This document shows positions 1 through 7,926 of a stretch of 64,000 nt of DNA, piece after piece. The notes below the pieces were generated by a model. It did not search any database. It was not told the origin of the DNA and saw only the letters and a list, made by a program, of their open reading frames with translations. Source of the stretch: Nocardioides agri (lineage in GTDB: Bacteria; Actinomycetota; Actinomycetes; Propionibacteriales; Nocardioidaceae); the NCBI RefSeq assembly GCF_013778305.1, contig NZ_JACEIC010000002.1, forward strand, positions 2,753,669-2,817,668, given 5' to 3'. Every line of letters begins with the position of its first letter. The first letter of the stretch is position 1. Both the position numbers and the translations under genes were made by a program.

Positions 1-114
1 TTGGTGAACCCCTTCCCCACGAGTCACAACAGGCCCTATTCTCACGGATGCGTGACGCGTGCGATCACCGGTGGGGAAGCCGGTGGCGCGTCAGACAGAA
101 AGAATCGGTGCACG

Positions 115-318
115 ATGGCTACCAGCTCTGGGGACATCTCCGAGTCGAAGTTCCTCACCGTTGCCGAGGTGGCGGCGATGATGCGGGTCTCGAAGATGAC
201 CGTCTACCGGCTCGTCCACGGCGGCGAGCTCCCTGCCGTCCGGGTCGGCCGTTCGTTCCGCGTCCTCGAGTCCGACGTGGACGAGTACCTCCGCAAGAGC
301 TTCTACAACGCCGGCTGA
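115..318 (+). CDS. small MerR/excisionase-type HTH DNA-binding protein
   Basis: This gene encodes a 67-residue protein that is almost entirely one winged-helix-turn-helix domain of the MerR/excisionase (BldC-like) type: 'FLTVAEVAAMMRVSKMTVYR' is the HTH, followed by a wing ('GRSFRV') and a helix ending near 'YLRKSF'. It should bind DNA; the targets are unknown. I chose the ATG at 115 rather than the in-frame TTG at position 1, because the 38 extra residues are not domain-like and an AGAAAG sequence precedes the ATG. A small HTH gene just before bS22 is a conserved arrangement in actinobacteria (M. tuberculosis Rv0500A; S. coelicolor SCO3328). It is not the classical BldC itself, whose sequence differs. 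Confidence 0.85.
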   Translation: MATSSGDISESKFLTVAEVAAMMRVSKMTVYRLVHGGELPAVRVGRSFRVLESDVDEYLRKSFYNAG

Positions 319-380
319 CGGCGCTCCCGGTCCGGAACGACCGGCCGATTCTGCCCGCTCGCGCTGCGGCGGATAGGCTG

Positions 381-396
381 GGCCGGTCCTCCGGCC
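381..396 (+). promoter_or_regulatory. GC hairpin in the leader of bS22
   Basis: GGCCGG, loop TCCT, then CCGGCC forms a perfect 6-bp stem with a 4-nt loop. A TAGGCT sequence at 374-379 could be a -10 box for bS22, which would put the hairpin at the very 5' end of that mRNA. It could equally be a weak terminator for the HTH gene. No T-run follows, which is normal in this GC-rich DNA. Confidence 0.35.
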
Positions 397-436
397 GATC
401 CGGGGGGCAGCTGTACGGCTGTTGAAAGGTTTCCCC

Positions 437-538
437 GTGGGTTCTGTCATCAAGAAGCGACGCAAGCGCATGGCCAAGAAGAAGCACCGCAAGCTGCTGA
501 AGAAGACGCGCGTCCAGCGTCGCAAGCTCGGCAAGTAG
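437..538 (+). CDS. ribosomal protein bS22 (AURKAIP1/COX24-type, 33 aa)
   Basis: This GTG-started gene encodes 33 residues, of which more than half are Lys or Arg. It begins [17 protein letters not shown] and ends RVQRRKLGK. The sequence matches the tiny actinobacterial 30S-subunit protein bS22 (M. tuberculosis Rv0500B), which is related to the AURKAIP1/COX24 domain of mitochondrial ribosomes. The ribosome-binding site GAAAGG at 424-429 is 7 nt before the GTG. It lies between the small HTH gene and the SDR gene, the same position as in mycobacteria and Streptomyces. Because of its size it is easily missed by gene callers. Confidence 0.93.
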   Translation: MGSVIKKRRKRMAKKKHRKLLKKTRVQRRKLGK

Positions 539-559
539 TAGGCCACCCGCTCGTCGCTG

Positions 560-1600
560 ATGGGCAGCGCCGGCAAGGTCGTCCTCGTCACCGGGGTCTC
601 GCGTGACCTCGGTCGGCGTTTCGCGCGCGCGCTCGCGGACGACCCGCGGATCGCGCGGGTCATCGGCGTGGACGCCGTGCCGCCGCGCGGCGACATCGGC
701 GAGGTCTCCTTCATCCGGGCCGACATCCGCAACCCGGTCATCGCGAAGATCATCGTCAAGGAGGACGTCGACACCGTCGTCCACATGGCGGTGATCTCCA
801 CCCCCGGCAGCGCCGGCGGGCGGAACACGATGAAGGAGCTCAACGTCATCGGGACGATGCAGCTCCTGGCCGCCTGCCAGAAGGCGCCGGGGCTGCAGGC
901 GCTGGTCGTGAAGTCGACGACCACCGTGTACGGCGCGTCGAGCCGCGACCCCGCGATGTTCACCGAGGACATGGGCCCGCGGCGCTCGCCCCGGTCGGGC
1001 TACGCCAAGGACGTCGCCGAGATCGAGGGCTACGTCCGCGGCTTCGCCCGCCGGCGCCCCGACGTACGCGTCACGACCCTGCGGATGGCCAACGCCATCG
1101 GCCCCGAGGTCAGCAGCCCGCTCACGACGTACTTCCGGCTCCCGGTCATCCCGACCGTGCTGGGCCACGACGCGCGGCTGCAGTTCCTGCACGACCGCGA
1201 CCTGATGGCCGTGCTGCGGCACGCCACGCTCACCGAGACCGCCGGCACCTACAACGTCGCCGGTGACGGCATCCTGATGCTGAGCCAGGCGGTCCGCCGG
1301 CTGCAGCGGCCCGCGCTGCCGCTGCCGACCTTCATGATGGGCAACATGGGCTCCGCGCTGCGCAGCGCCCGGCTCGCGGACTTCTCGCCCGAGCAGACCG
1401 CGTTCCTCACGTTCGGGCGCGGCGTCGACACCACCCGGATGCGCACGTCGCTCGGCTTCGAGCCCGAGCACACCACCGCGAGCGCCTTCGCCGACTTCGC
1501 CGCCTCGCTCACGCCGACCGGCGGGCACCTCGAGCGGGCGCTCGCCCGAGCCAGCGCCCGGCTGCCCGAGCCCGCCGCGGGAGGTGGCCCGCATGGGTGA
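560..1600 (+). CDS. NAD-dependent epimerase/dehydratase family protein (extended SDR)
   Basis: This 346-residue protein has an N-terminal Rossmann fold with the dinucleotide motif 'VTGVSRDLGRR' at residues 10-20, then the acidic end of strand 2 ('VIGVDAVPP'), typical of extended short-chain dehydrogenases that act on nucleotide sugars or related substrates. The expected YxxxK catalytic signature is not evident: the matching segment reads 'RSGYAKDVAE', with Lys at +2. It is the positional counterpart of M. tuberculosis Rv0501 (annotated galE2) but a UDP-galactose epimerase role is not established here. The last 8 bases overlap the acyltransferase gene, so the two are probably co-translated. 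The substrate is unknown. Confidence 0.85.
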   Translation: MGSAGKVVLVTGVSRDLGRRFARALADDPRIARVIGVDAVPPRGDIGEVSFIRADIRNPVIAKIIVKEDVDTVVHMAVISTPGSAGGRNTMKELNVIGTMQLLAACQKAPGLQALVVKSTTTVYGASSRDPAMFTEDMGPRRSPRSGYAKDVAEIEGYVRGFARRRPDVRVTTLRMANAIGPEVSSPLTTYFRLPVIPTVLGHDARLQFLHDRDLMAVLRHATLTETAGTYNVAGDGILMLSQAVRRLQRPALPLPTFMMGNMGSALRSARLADFSPEQTAFLTFGRGVDTTRMRTSLGFEPEHTTASAFADFAASLTPTGGHLERALARASARLPEPAAGGGPHG

Positions 1601-2759
1601 CGCCGAGATCATCCCGATCGGCACGCGGGGCCGCCCGGGCCGCGGCACCGGCGCGTCGTCCCCGTCCTCGGCCGCGCGCGGGCTGGCGCCCGCCAAGAAG
1701 CCAGCGCCCGCGACGAAGCCGGCGCCCGCCAAGAAGGCCGCGCCCCCCACGGCCGCGGTCAGGCCCAGGCCGAAGTCCAAGCCCAAGCCCGCGGCGGAGA
1801 CCGTGGAGGCGCCGGTGGCGGCGCCGCGCGCGCCGGTGACCACCGAGGTCCCGACCGCCGCCGACGGGATCCCCGCAGCCGAGTGGCTGGCGGCCGTGCA
1901 GGGCGCGGCGCTGGAGGTGTTCGGCGACGACTGGGAGCCGCAGCTCGCCCGGTTCCTCGCGTTCCTGCGGCGTCGGGTGTCCGGCCAGTACGTCGTGGAC
2001 GAGTACGGCTTCGACCGCGAGGTGACCGAGCGGTTCTTCATGTCCGCGCTCCGGCCGATCGCCCAGAAGTGGTTCCGCATCGAGGTCCGCGGCATCGAGA
2101 ACATCCCGACCGAGGGTGGGGCGCTGGTCGTCTCCAACCACTCCGGGACGGTCCCGGTCGACGGCCTGATGACGATGGTCTCGATCCACGACGAGATCGG
2201 CCGGTTCCTGCGCCCGTTGGGCGCCGACCTGGTCTTCCGGCTCCCGTTCGTGGGCTCGATGGCCCGCAAGGGCGGCGCGACCCTGGCCTGCAACGAGGAC
2301 GCCGAGCGGATGCTGCGCGGCGGCGAGCTGGTCGGCGTCTGGCCCGAGGGCTTCAAGGGCATCGGCAAGCCCTACGCCGACCGCTACAAGCTCCAGCGGT
2401 TCGGCCGCGGCGGCTTCGTCTCCGCGGCGCTGCGCACCGGTGTGCCCATCGTCCCGCTCTCGGTCGTCGGCGCCGAGGAGATCTACCCCCTGGTCGGCAA
2501 CCTGCCCTCGCTGGCCCGGCTGCTCGGGGTGCCCTACATCCCGATCACGCCGTTCTTCCCGCTCCTCGGCCCGCTCGGCCTGGTCCCACTGCCGTCGAAG
2601 TGGCTGCTGGAGTTCGGCGAGCCGATCCGCACCGACGAGTTCGACCCCGGTGCCGCGGACGACCCCATGCTGGTGTTCAACGTGACCGACCAGGTCCGCG
2701 AGACCATCCAGCAGACGCTGTACTCGCTGCTCATGCAGCGGCAGTCCGTCTTCCGCTGA
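1593..2759 (+). CDS. 1-acyl-sn-glycerol-3-phosphate acyltransferase family protein (PlsC-like)
   Basis: The protein is 388 residues from the ATG at 1593. A GTG nine bases upstream lies inside the Shine-Dalgarno sequence GGAGG (1580-1584), so the ATG is preferred. Residues 1-95 are low complexity, rich in Ala, Pro and Lys with repeated 'KKPAPATKPAPAKK', and are probably disordered. The rest is a PlsC/LPLAT-type domain with an 'NHSGTVPVDG' block, which is a spaced variant of the HxxxxD catalytic motif, and 'WPEGFKGIGKP', resembling the EGT/R acyl-glycerophosphate binding block. It is likely a membrane-associated phospholipid or glycerolipid acyltransferase. It overlaps the SDR gene by 8 bp; the same pair occurs in mycobacteria (Rv0501-Rv0502). 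Confidence 0.85.
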   Translation: MGDAEIIPIGTRGRPGRGTGASSPSSAARGLAPAKKPAPATKPAPAKKAAPPTAAVRPRPKSKPKPAAETVEAPVAAPRAPVTTEVPTAADGIPAAEWLAAVQGAALEVFGDDWEPQLARFLAFLRRRVSGQYVVDEYGFDREVTERFFMSALRPIAQKWFRIEVRGIENIPTEGGALVVSNHSGTVPVDGLMTMVSIHDEIGRFLRPLGADLVFRLPFVGSMARKGGATLACNEDAERMLRGGELVGVWPEGFKGIGKPYADRYKLQRFGRGGFVSAALRTGVPIVPLSVVGAEEIYPLVGNLPSLARLLGVPYIPITPFFPLLGPLGLVPLPSKWLLEFGEPIRTDEFDPGAADDPMLVFNVTDQVRETIQQTLYSLLMQRQSVFR

Positions 2760-2829
2760 CGGCCGTTCCTCGTCGAGAGACGCGAAATGGCCCCTGGGCG
2801 GGGGCGGGAAGGGCGCGTCTGCGTCACTC

Positions 2830-2861
2830 GACGACTCTCGGCGCCAGCCGAGTCAGTCGTC
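2830..2861. terminator. hairpin terminator between convergent genes
   Basis: GACGAC at 2830-2835 and CTCGGC at 2837-2841 region pair with GCCGAG and GTCGTC (2856-2861) around a GCCA loop, giving an interrupted stem of about 12 bp. It sits between the 3' ends of the acyltransferase gene (+) and the RsbN-like gene (-), so it could serve both. No U-tract is present. Confidence 0.55.
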
Positions 2862-2867
2862 CGGGGG

Positions 2868-4091
2868 TCAGGGCAGCTGCGGGACCTGGGGGACCTGGGG
2901 AGTGGGGAGCGCCGGCGGGGTGATCGGCTGGAGGACGCCCTCGAGGATCTCGGTGACGCCTGTGACCAGGCCGGTGACCGGGCCGGTGGTGGAGCCGGTC
3001 TGGCCGCCGGCGGGCGCCTGCGTCTGGCCGCCGCCCTGGCCGGTGAGGGCGCTGGTGAGGCCCTCGGTCAGGGCGCGCACCGGGTCGGTGGCCTGCGAGG
3101 GGCCGGCGGTCGGCGTCGGCAGCGACCCGGGGTCGGCGACGCTGCCGGGCGGCACGGCGCTGCCATCGACGTCGGGAAGCGCAGGTCCGTCGGCTCCGGT
3201 GCTACCCCGGCCGCGGCCGGGCTTGCCGCTCGGGTCGGGGGTCGCCGCGGGCTCGGGGGCCCTGACGACGGGGACGGCGGGCACGGTGATGTTCTCGGCC
3301 GCCAGCAGCGCGGGGGGCACGGCCGTGATCGCCGCGCCGCCGCACTCGGGGCACTGCTGGACGGCCTCGGCGTCGATCTGCGCGACCGTTCGGGCCGCGT
3401 CGACGAGCTCGTCGCGCGCCTCGAACGGGATCGCCGGCTCCAGCTCCTCGAGCTCGTCGAGGCTGGTGGAGGCGAAGTCGCGCAGGTCCGCGATCGACTC
3501 CTCGTCGCCGCGGTGGGCGTAGTCGGAGAGCAGCAGGTCGGCGCCGTTGGTGGCCTGCGTCGTGAACGCCGACAGCGTCCGGGCGACCTGGGCGTCGGTG
3601 CCGACGCCGGGGTCCGAGGTGAGGGCGGCCACCTCGTCGAGGCGGTTGCCGGCGGCGTCGAGCTGGCGGGCGCCGCGGCTGGCCTCGCCGAACGCGAGAC
3701 CGCTCTGCGCACCCTCGAGCGCCCGCTTGATCGGGTAGAGCGACTCACCGGGCAGTGCCGACTGCGAGGCGACGGCGACCGACGCGGACGCCCCGACGAC
3801 CACCAGGCCGCCGACGAGGGCCGCGATCCGGCGCTCGCGCTTGGTGTGCCGGGCCGGCAGCCGCAGCCGCGCGACGTCGTCGGGGACCAGGGCGGTGGCG
3901 GCCTCGGCCATCAGCCGGCTGCGCAGGTCGGCGGTGAACTCCGCCCGCGGCTGCGCCTCGGGTACGGCGCGCAGCGCGCCGACGAGCTCGAAGAGCTCGG
4001 CGTCTCGTGGGTCGGGCGCGCCGACCGGCTGGCGCTCGACCAGCGTGTTGAACTCCTCGGCGCGCCGCTGCGCCGACTTCCCCCATGTCAT
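2868..4091 (-). CDS. RsbN-like anti-sigma factor candidate (DUF5667-type membrane protein)
   Basis: The protein is 407 residues from the ATG at 4091, which has GAGG 6 nt upstream; a longer in-frame ATG at 4148 is less likely. Residues 1-85 are a helical, charged cytoplasmic domain beginning MTWGKSAQRRAEEFNTL. A single membrane segment ('ALVGGLVVVGASASVAVA', about 91-108) follows, then a helical DUF5667-like extracytoplasmic domain ('GESLYPIKRALEGAQ'), a 'CPECGG' motif, and a long Pro/Gly/Thr-rich tail. It lies directly downstream of the BldN-like sigma gene, which is the place of rsbN in Streptomyces. An anti-sigma role for the N-terminal domain is inferred from position, topology and resemblance; it was not tested. 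The long tail is odd for an anti-sigma factor. Confidence 0.72.
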   Translation of the reverse strand: MTWGKSAQRRAEEFNTLVERQPVGAPDPRDAELFELVGALRAVPEAQPRAEFTADLRSRLMAEAATALVPDDVARLRLPARHTKRERRIAALVGGLVVVGASASVAVASQSALPGESLYPIKRALEGAQSGLAFGEASRGARQLDAAGNRLDEVAALTSDPGVGTDAQVARTLSAFTTQATNGADLLLSDYAHRGDEESIADLRDFASTSLDELEELEPAIPFEARDELVDAARTVAQIDAEAVQQCPECGGAAITAVPPALLAAENITVPAVPVVRAPEPAATPDPSGKPGRGRGSTGADGPALPDVDGSAVPPGSVADPGSLPTPTAGPSQATDPVRALTEGLTSALTGQGGGQTQAPAGGQTGSTTGPVTGLVTGVTEILEGVLQPITPPALPTPQVPQVPQLP

Positions 4092-4170
4092 GTCGACCTC
4101 AACGAGGTGCGCGACGGCAGGGTTACGGCGTGAGGCCGCCCTGGGCAAACGTTTTCGTTCGGAGTCCGCA

Positions 4171-4938
4171 TCAATCCCGGATCCCTTCCGGCATCAGCTT
4201 CGCGAGGTTGCGTACGCCGCGCAGCTGGAGCTGCTTGACCGCACCGTCGCTGCGCCCCAGGACGGCGGCCGTCTCGGCGATGCTCATGCCCTGGAGGAAG
4301 CGCATCACCAGGCAGTCGCGCTGCTCGGCGGGCAGCTCGGTGAGCGCCTGCATGAGGATCTCGTTGGTGAGGCCGGTCAGCACGGTCCGCTCGGGCCCGT
4401 CGTCGGCCGCGTCGTCGTGGAGGCTCATGTCCTCCGTGGTGAGCTCGAGGCGCGAGCGGCCGGACTTGAAGTGGTCGGTCGCGAGGTTGCGCGCGATCGT
4501 CATCAGCCAGGCGCCGAAGTCCTTGCCCTGCCAGCGGAAGTTGTTCATGCTCCGCAACGCGCGGAAGAACGTCTCCGAGGTGAGGTCCTCGGCCAGCGTC
4601 GAGGAGCGGGTCCGGTAGAAGAGGAACCGGTAGACCGAGCCCTGGTAGTGGTCGTAGAGGAGGCCGAACGCGTCGGCGTCGCCCTGGCGGGCCAGCTCGA
4701 CGAGGCCGATCAGCCGCGTCCGTTCGGCCTCGTCCTCCTCGGAGGAGGCCGCGAGGTCGGCGTCGTCGTACCCGCCGCCGGGCCCGCGGGCCCCGGTCGC
4801 CGCCTCGGTGAGCAGCATCCCGGCGGGCGCCGGGCCGCCGGGCAGCGCGAGGTGGGGGCGCTCGATGAGGAGCGCCTCCGCGACGAGGCGGCGCAGGACC
4901 TCGAGTCCGCGCGCGACGTCGTGACCCACCTGCGGCAT
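4171..4938 (-). CDS. bldN: BldN-type ECF RNA polymerase sigma factor with N-terminal extension
   Basis: This 255-residue sigma-70 family protein has region 2 at about 75-150 ('DAFGLLYDHYQGSVYRFL', 'AEDLTSETFFRALR', 'FGAWLMTIARNLATDHFKS') and region 4 at about 195-250 ('LPAEQRDCLVMRFLQGMS', 'GAVKQLQLRGVRNLAKL'). The first ~70 residues, starting MPQVGHDVARGLEVLRRLV, are an extension absent from ordinary ECF factors. Its start resembles the pro-sequence of Streptomyces pro-sigma-BldN, which is removed by proteolysis. The ATG at 4938 is supported by GGGAGGA upstream; an in-frame start at 4965 is not. The gene lies upstream of the RsbN-like gene on the same strand, with a 79-nt gap. Targets in this organism are unknown. 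Confidence 0.85.
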   Translation of the reverse strand: MPQVGHDVARGLEVLRRLVAEALLIERPHLALPGGPAPAGMLLTEAATGARGPGGGYDDADLAASSEEDEAERTRLIGLVELARQGDADAFGLLYDHYQGSVYRFLFYRTRSSTLAEDLTSETFFRALRSMNNFRWQGKDFGAWLMTIARNLATDHFKSGRSRLELTTEDMSLHDDAADDGPERTVLTGLTNEILMQALTELPAEQRDCLVMRFLQGMSIAETAAVLGRSDGAVKQLQLRGVRNLAKLMPEGIRD

Positions 4939-4978
4939 GAACCGATTCCTCCCGCTGCTCCCCACGTAGCCATTCCCT

Positions 4979-4995
4979 AGTAAACGCGAGTTACT
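4979..4995. promoter_or_regulatory. inverted repeat upstream of the bldN-like gene
   Basis: AGTAA (4979-4983) and TTACT (4991-4995) are inverted around 7 bases, about 40 bp upstream of the bldN-like start. It could be an operator for that gene. I did not find a convincing match to the BldD box, so the regulator is unassigned. Confidence 0.3.
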
Positions 4996-5028
4996 CCTCC
5001 TGGGCCAGACCGAGCCGGGGTATGGACC

Positions 5029-5919
5029 TCAGGAGGGGTCGCGGCGGCCGCGCAGCGCGGCCGCCCCGGCGACCGTGCCCGTGATCGCCCCGGCGACCGC
5101 GCCGGCGGCGAGCCCGACCCGCATCGCCTTGCGTCCGGTCCGGTAGTCGCGGATCCGCCAGCCCTGCTCGCGGGCGTAGGCCCGCAGCTTCGCGTCCGGG
5201 TTGATCGCGCACGGGTCGCCGACGAGCGAGAGCATCGGCAGGTCGTTGTAGGAGTCGGAGTACGCCGAGCAGCGGCGCAGGTCGAGCCCCTCCCGGGCGG
5301 CCAGCGCCTTGATCGCCTCGGCCTTCGCCGGGCCGTGCAGCATGTCGCCGACCAGGTGGCCGGTGTAGACGCCGTCGGCGTGCTCGGCGACCGTGCCGAG
5401 GGCTCCGGTGAGGCCGAGCCGGCGGGCGATGATGCGGGCGATCTCGATCGGAGCCGCGGTGACCAGCCACACCCGCTGGCCCTCGTCGAGGTGCAGCTGG
5501 GCGAGCGCGCGGGTGCCCGGCCAGATCCGGTGCGCCATGGCCTCGTCGAAGATCTCCTCGCCCAGCTCCTCCAGCTCGGCGACCGTGTGGCCGGCGATGA
5601 AGCTCAGCGCCGACGTCCGCGCCTCCGCCACGTGATCGGGGTCCTCGACGCCGGCGAACCGGAAGTACGCCTGCTTGTAGGCCGCCCCGAGGATCTCGCG
5701 CTTGGAGAAGAATTTGCGCTTGTAGAGCCCCCTCGCCAGGTGGAAGATGCTGGCGCCCTGCATGACGGTGTTGTCGACGTCGAAGAACGCGGCGGCATCG
5801 GGATCCGAGGGCAGCAGCAGTGCCGACTCCACCTCGGTCGCGGCCGCCGCGGCCTCGCCCGCCAGCTTCGACCGCGTCTGGAGGTTCAGGGGTCGGGGCC
5901 TCCGGTCGGGGGACGTCAC
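5029..5919 (-). CDS. HAD-superfamily phosphatase (HAD-IB, SerB-like)
   Basis: The protein is 296 residues. Motif I is '[11 protein letters not shown]' (DxDxT, nucleophile is the first Asp), motif II is the 'VWLVTAAP' segment, and motif III/IV is '[12 protein letters not shown]'. This is the HAD-IB subclass that contains phosphoserine phosphatase SerB; the exact substrate cannot be read from the sequence. The C-terminal 35 residues ('[20 protein letters not shown]') form a hydrophobic Gly/Ala segment that may anchor it to the membrane. The start is GTG at 5919 with TACCCT six bases upstream, so the transcript is probably leaderless. Neighbour order sigma factor / HAD phosphatase is conserved in actinobacteria (Rv0505c, serB1). 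Confidence 0.82.
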   Translation of the reverse strand: MTSPDRRPRPLNLQTRSKLAGEAAAAATEVESALLLPSDPDAAAFFDVDNTVMQGASIFHLARGLYKRKFFSKREILGAAYKQAYFRFAGVEDPDHVAEARTSALSFIAGHTVAELEELGEEIFDEAMAHRIWPGTRALAQLHLDEGQRVWLVTAAPIEIARIIARRLGLTGALGTVAEHADGVYTGHLVGDMLHGPAKAEAIKALAAREGLDLRRCSAYSDSYNDLPMLSLVGDPCAINPDAKLRAYAREQGWRIRDYRTGRKAMRVGLAAGAVAGAITGTVAGAAALRGRRDPS

Positions 5920-5973
5920 ATCGGCAGGGTAGACCCACAACCAGGGGCCGCGCCGTGTGGAAGGATCGCCTCC

Positions 5974-7503
5974 ATGTCCGCGATCCGTGACGTGGCCGAG
6001 CTGGTCGCCAACGCTGCTGCGGATAGCCCGGACCGGCTCGCACTCGTCGAGGCCGGTGGCCGCAGCCTGACGTGGGCCGAGCTCGAGGACGAGGTCGCGC
6101 GGCTGGCCACCGGCCTGACGACCGCCGGCGTGCTCGGCGGGCACCGGGTGATGATCGCCCAGGGCAACCGGCTCGAGTTCGTCACGACCTACCTCGGTGT
6201 GCTCCGCGCCCAGGCGGTCGCCGTCCCGGTCAACCCCGGCTCGGCGGTCGGCGAGCTGGCCCGGATGATCGACGACTCCGGCTCCCGCCTCGTCGTCGCC
6301 GACCCGACGACGGCCGCCGCGGTGCGGCGGGCGGTCGCCGACCTGGCCACGCCGCCGCGGGTCGCGGTCGTCGGCGAGTCGTCGTACGACGACCTGCGGG
6401 CAGCGCCCGCGCGCCCGGTGCCGCCGCTCCAGGACCCCGAGAAGCTCGCCGCGCTGCTCTACACGAGCGGCACGTCGGGCCTGCCGCGCGCGGCGATGCT
6501 CACCCACCGTGCGCTGCTGGCCAACGTCGAGCAGTGCGCGCGGGTCGAGCCGCCGATGATCCACGGCGACGACGTCGTGCTCGGCGTGCTGCCGCTCTTC
6601 CACGTCTATGGCCTCAACGCCGTGCTCGGCAGCGTGCTGCGCCGGCGCGCGAAGCTCGTGCTCGTCGAGCGCTTCGACCCGCAGGAGACGCTCGCGATCA
6701 TCGACGACGAGGCGTGCAGCGTGGTGCCCGTGGCGCCTCCTGTCTTCGCCTACTGGCGCGGCGAGCCGGACCTGCGGGAGCGGATGGGACCGGTCCGGCT
6801 GATCCTGTCCGGCTCCGCTCCGCTCGCCCCCGAGGTGGTCGAGGAGTTCACCGAGCACGCCGGGGTCCCGGTCCACCAGGGCTACGGCCTCACCGAGGCG
6901 TCGCCGGTCGTCACCAGCACGCTGTGCAGCGACACGTTGCAGGTCGGCTCGGTGGGCGCGGCCCTGCCCGGCATCGAGATCCGGCTCGTCGACGACCACG
7001 GCCGGGCGCCCGACGAGGGCGACGCCGGCGAGATCTCGATCCGGGGCGCGAACCTCTTCAGCGGCTACTGGCCCGACGGCGCCGGCGGCCCCGACGCCGA
7101 CGGCTGGTTCGCCACCGGCGACGTCGGCTTCCTCGACGACAGCGGCGACCTCTTCCTCGTCGACCGGCTCAAGGAGCTGGTCATCGTCTCCGGCTTCAAC
7201 GTCTACCCCGTCGAGGTCGAGGACGTCGTCGAGGAGGTGGCCGGGGTCGAGGAGGCCGCAGTGATCGGCGTCGCCGACGACCTGACCGGTGAGGCGGTGG
7301 TCGTCTACGTCCGCGCCCCGGGCCAGGATCCCGCCGCGATCGCGGAGGCCGTCCGGGAGCACTGCGCGACCCGCCTGGCACGGTTCAAGCAGCCGGCCCG
7401 GATCGAGGTCGTCGACGAGCTGCCCCGCACCGTGACCGGCAAGGTCCAGAAGGGCCGGCTCCGCGGCCTGGAGCGGCGCCGCAACCTGGGGCTGCTGGAG
7501 TGA
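5974..7503 (+). CDS. AMP-dependent acyl-CoA synthetase/ligase (class I adenylate-forming)
   Basis: This 509-residue enzyme activates a carboxylic acid, probably a fatty acid, as acyl-AMP and transfers it to CoA. It shows the phosphate-binding loop '[18 protein letters not shown]', the '[11 protein letters not shown]' adenine/acid motif, the hinge '[16 protein letters not shown]' and the C-terminal catalytic lysine in '[12 protein letters not shown]'. The usual PKG at the end of the P-loop reads PRA here. AAGGA at 5961-5965 is a ribosome-binding site for the ATG. The next gene starts within its stop codon (GTGA overlap). The acyl substrate is not predictable from sequence alone. Confidence 0.88.
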   Translation: MSAIRDVAELVANAAADSPDRLALVEAGGRSLTWAELEDEVARLATGLTTAGVLGGHRVMIAQGNRLEFVTTYLGVLRAQAVAVPVNPGSAVGELARMIDDSGSRLVVADPTTAAAVRRAVADLATPPRVAVVGESSYDDLRAAPARPVPPLQDPEKLAALLYTSGTSGLPRAAMLTHRALLANVEQCARVEPPMIHGDDVVLGVLPLFHVYGLNAVLGSVLRRRAKLVLVERFDPQETLAIIDDEACSVVPVAPPVFAYWRGEPDLRERMGPVRLILSGSAPLAPEVVEEFTEHAGVPVHQGYGLTEASPVVTSTLCSDTLQVGSVGAALPGIEIRLVDDHGRAPDEGDAGEISIRGANLFSGYWPDGAGGPDADGWFATGDVGFLDDSGDLFLVDRLKELVIVSGFNVYPVEVEDVVEEVAGVEEAAVIGVADDLTGEAVVVYVRAPGQDPAAIAEAVREHCATRLARFKQPARIEVVDELPRTVTGKVQKGRLRGLERRRNLGLLE

Positions 7504-7745
7504 GCGTCCCGGCGCGGGTCACGCTCTACTCCCGGCCCGGCTGCCACCTGTGCGACGACGCCCGGGTGGTCATCGAGCGCGTGTGCGCCGACCTCGGCAC
7601 GTCGTACGTCGAGGTCTCGATCGACGACGACCCGGTGCTGCGGGAGCGGTACGGCGAAGAGATCCCGGTGACCCTCGTCGACGGGCGGCAGCACGACTTC
7701 TGGCGGGTGGACGAGCAACGCCTGCGCGCCGCGCTGTCCTCCTGA
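7500..7745 (+). CDS. glutaredoxin-like / DUF836-type thiol-redox protein
   Basis: The protein is 81 residues and starts with the beta-strand and redox motif '[16 protein letters not shown]', a thioredoxin-fold CxxC (Cys-His-Leu-Cys). It also contains the cis-proline region '[10 protein letters not shown]'. It is a small glutaredoxin-like thiol-disulfide protein; the counterpart in M. tuberculosis is Rv0508, next to hemA. Translation is coupled to the acyl-CoA ligase through a GTGA overlap. It ends 66 nt before the Rex-operator promoter, so it is probably the last gene of the upstream operon. Confidence 0.85.
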   Translation: MSVPARVTLYSRPGCHLCDDARVVIERVCADLGTSYVEVSIDDDPVLRERYGEEIPVTLVDGRQHDFWRVDEQRLRAALSS

Positions 7746-7754
7746 CCACCCTGA

Positions 7755-7771
7755 TGACGTGGTCCACGTCA
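7755..7771. promoter_or_regulatory. perfect 17-bp palindrome between the glutaredoxin-like gene and rex
   Basis: TGACGTGG, T, CCACGTCA is a perfect 8-1-8 inverted repeat, followed at 7770-7777 by the palindrome CACATGTG. As RNA it can fold as a 6-bp stem with 5-nt loop, so it could end the upstream transcript. As DNA it looks like an operator about 40 bp upstream of the rex promoter. The regulator is not identified. Confidence 0.5.
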
Positions 7772-7811
7772 CATGTGCTAGGCGCCGCCACCGACAGCCC
7801 CCTCGTCGGTT

Positions 7812-7840
7812 TTGTTCTCGCGTTCACAAGCGCCTAATGT
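7812..7840 (+). promoter_or_regulatory. rex-hem promoter overlapped by a Rex operator (ROP)-like site
   Basis: TTGTTCTCGCGTTCACAA at 7812-7829 carries a perfect right half-site TTCACAA and a partial left half (TTGT) of the Rex operator consensus TTGTGAANNNNTTCACAA. The first six bases, TTGTTC, also read as a -35 box, and TAATGT at 7835-7840 is a -10 box exactly 17 bp downstream. Rex bound at this site would block RNA polymerase. Rex is known to autoregulate rex-hem in Streptomyces. Confidence 0.75.
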
Positions 7841-7926
7841 GAGCGAGCCGCCGGACGCTTGGACGGGCTTCCTCCACGCGTTCGACGACGGCCCAGCAGC
7901 CCCTGGCTATGGAGAAGACAAGAGCA

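Noticed and set aside
155..2368. Long antisense reading frames such as this one and those opposite nuo, hem and antiporter genes
   Set aside because: They are GC-rich shadow frames with Arg/Gly/Asp/His-rich low-complexity translation. The opposite-strand frames have recognisable domains.
4939..5028. BldD box upstream of the bldN-like gene
   Set aside because: Only an AGTAA/TTACT inverted repeat is present. It does not fit the BldD consensus well enough.
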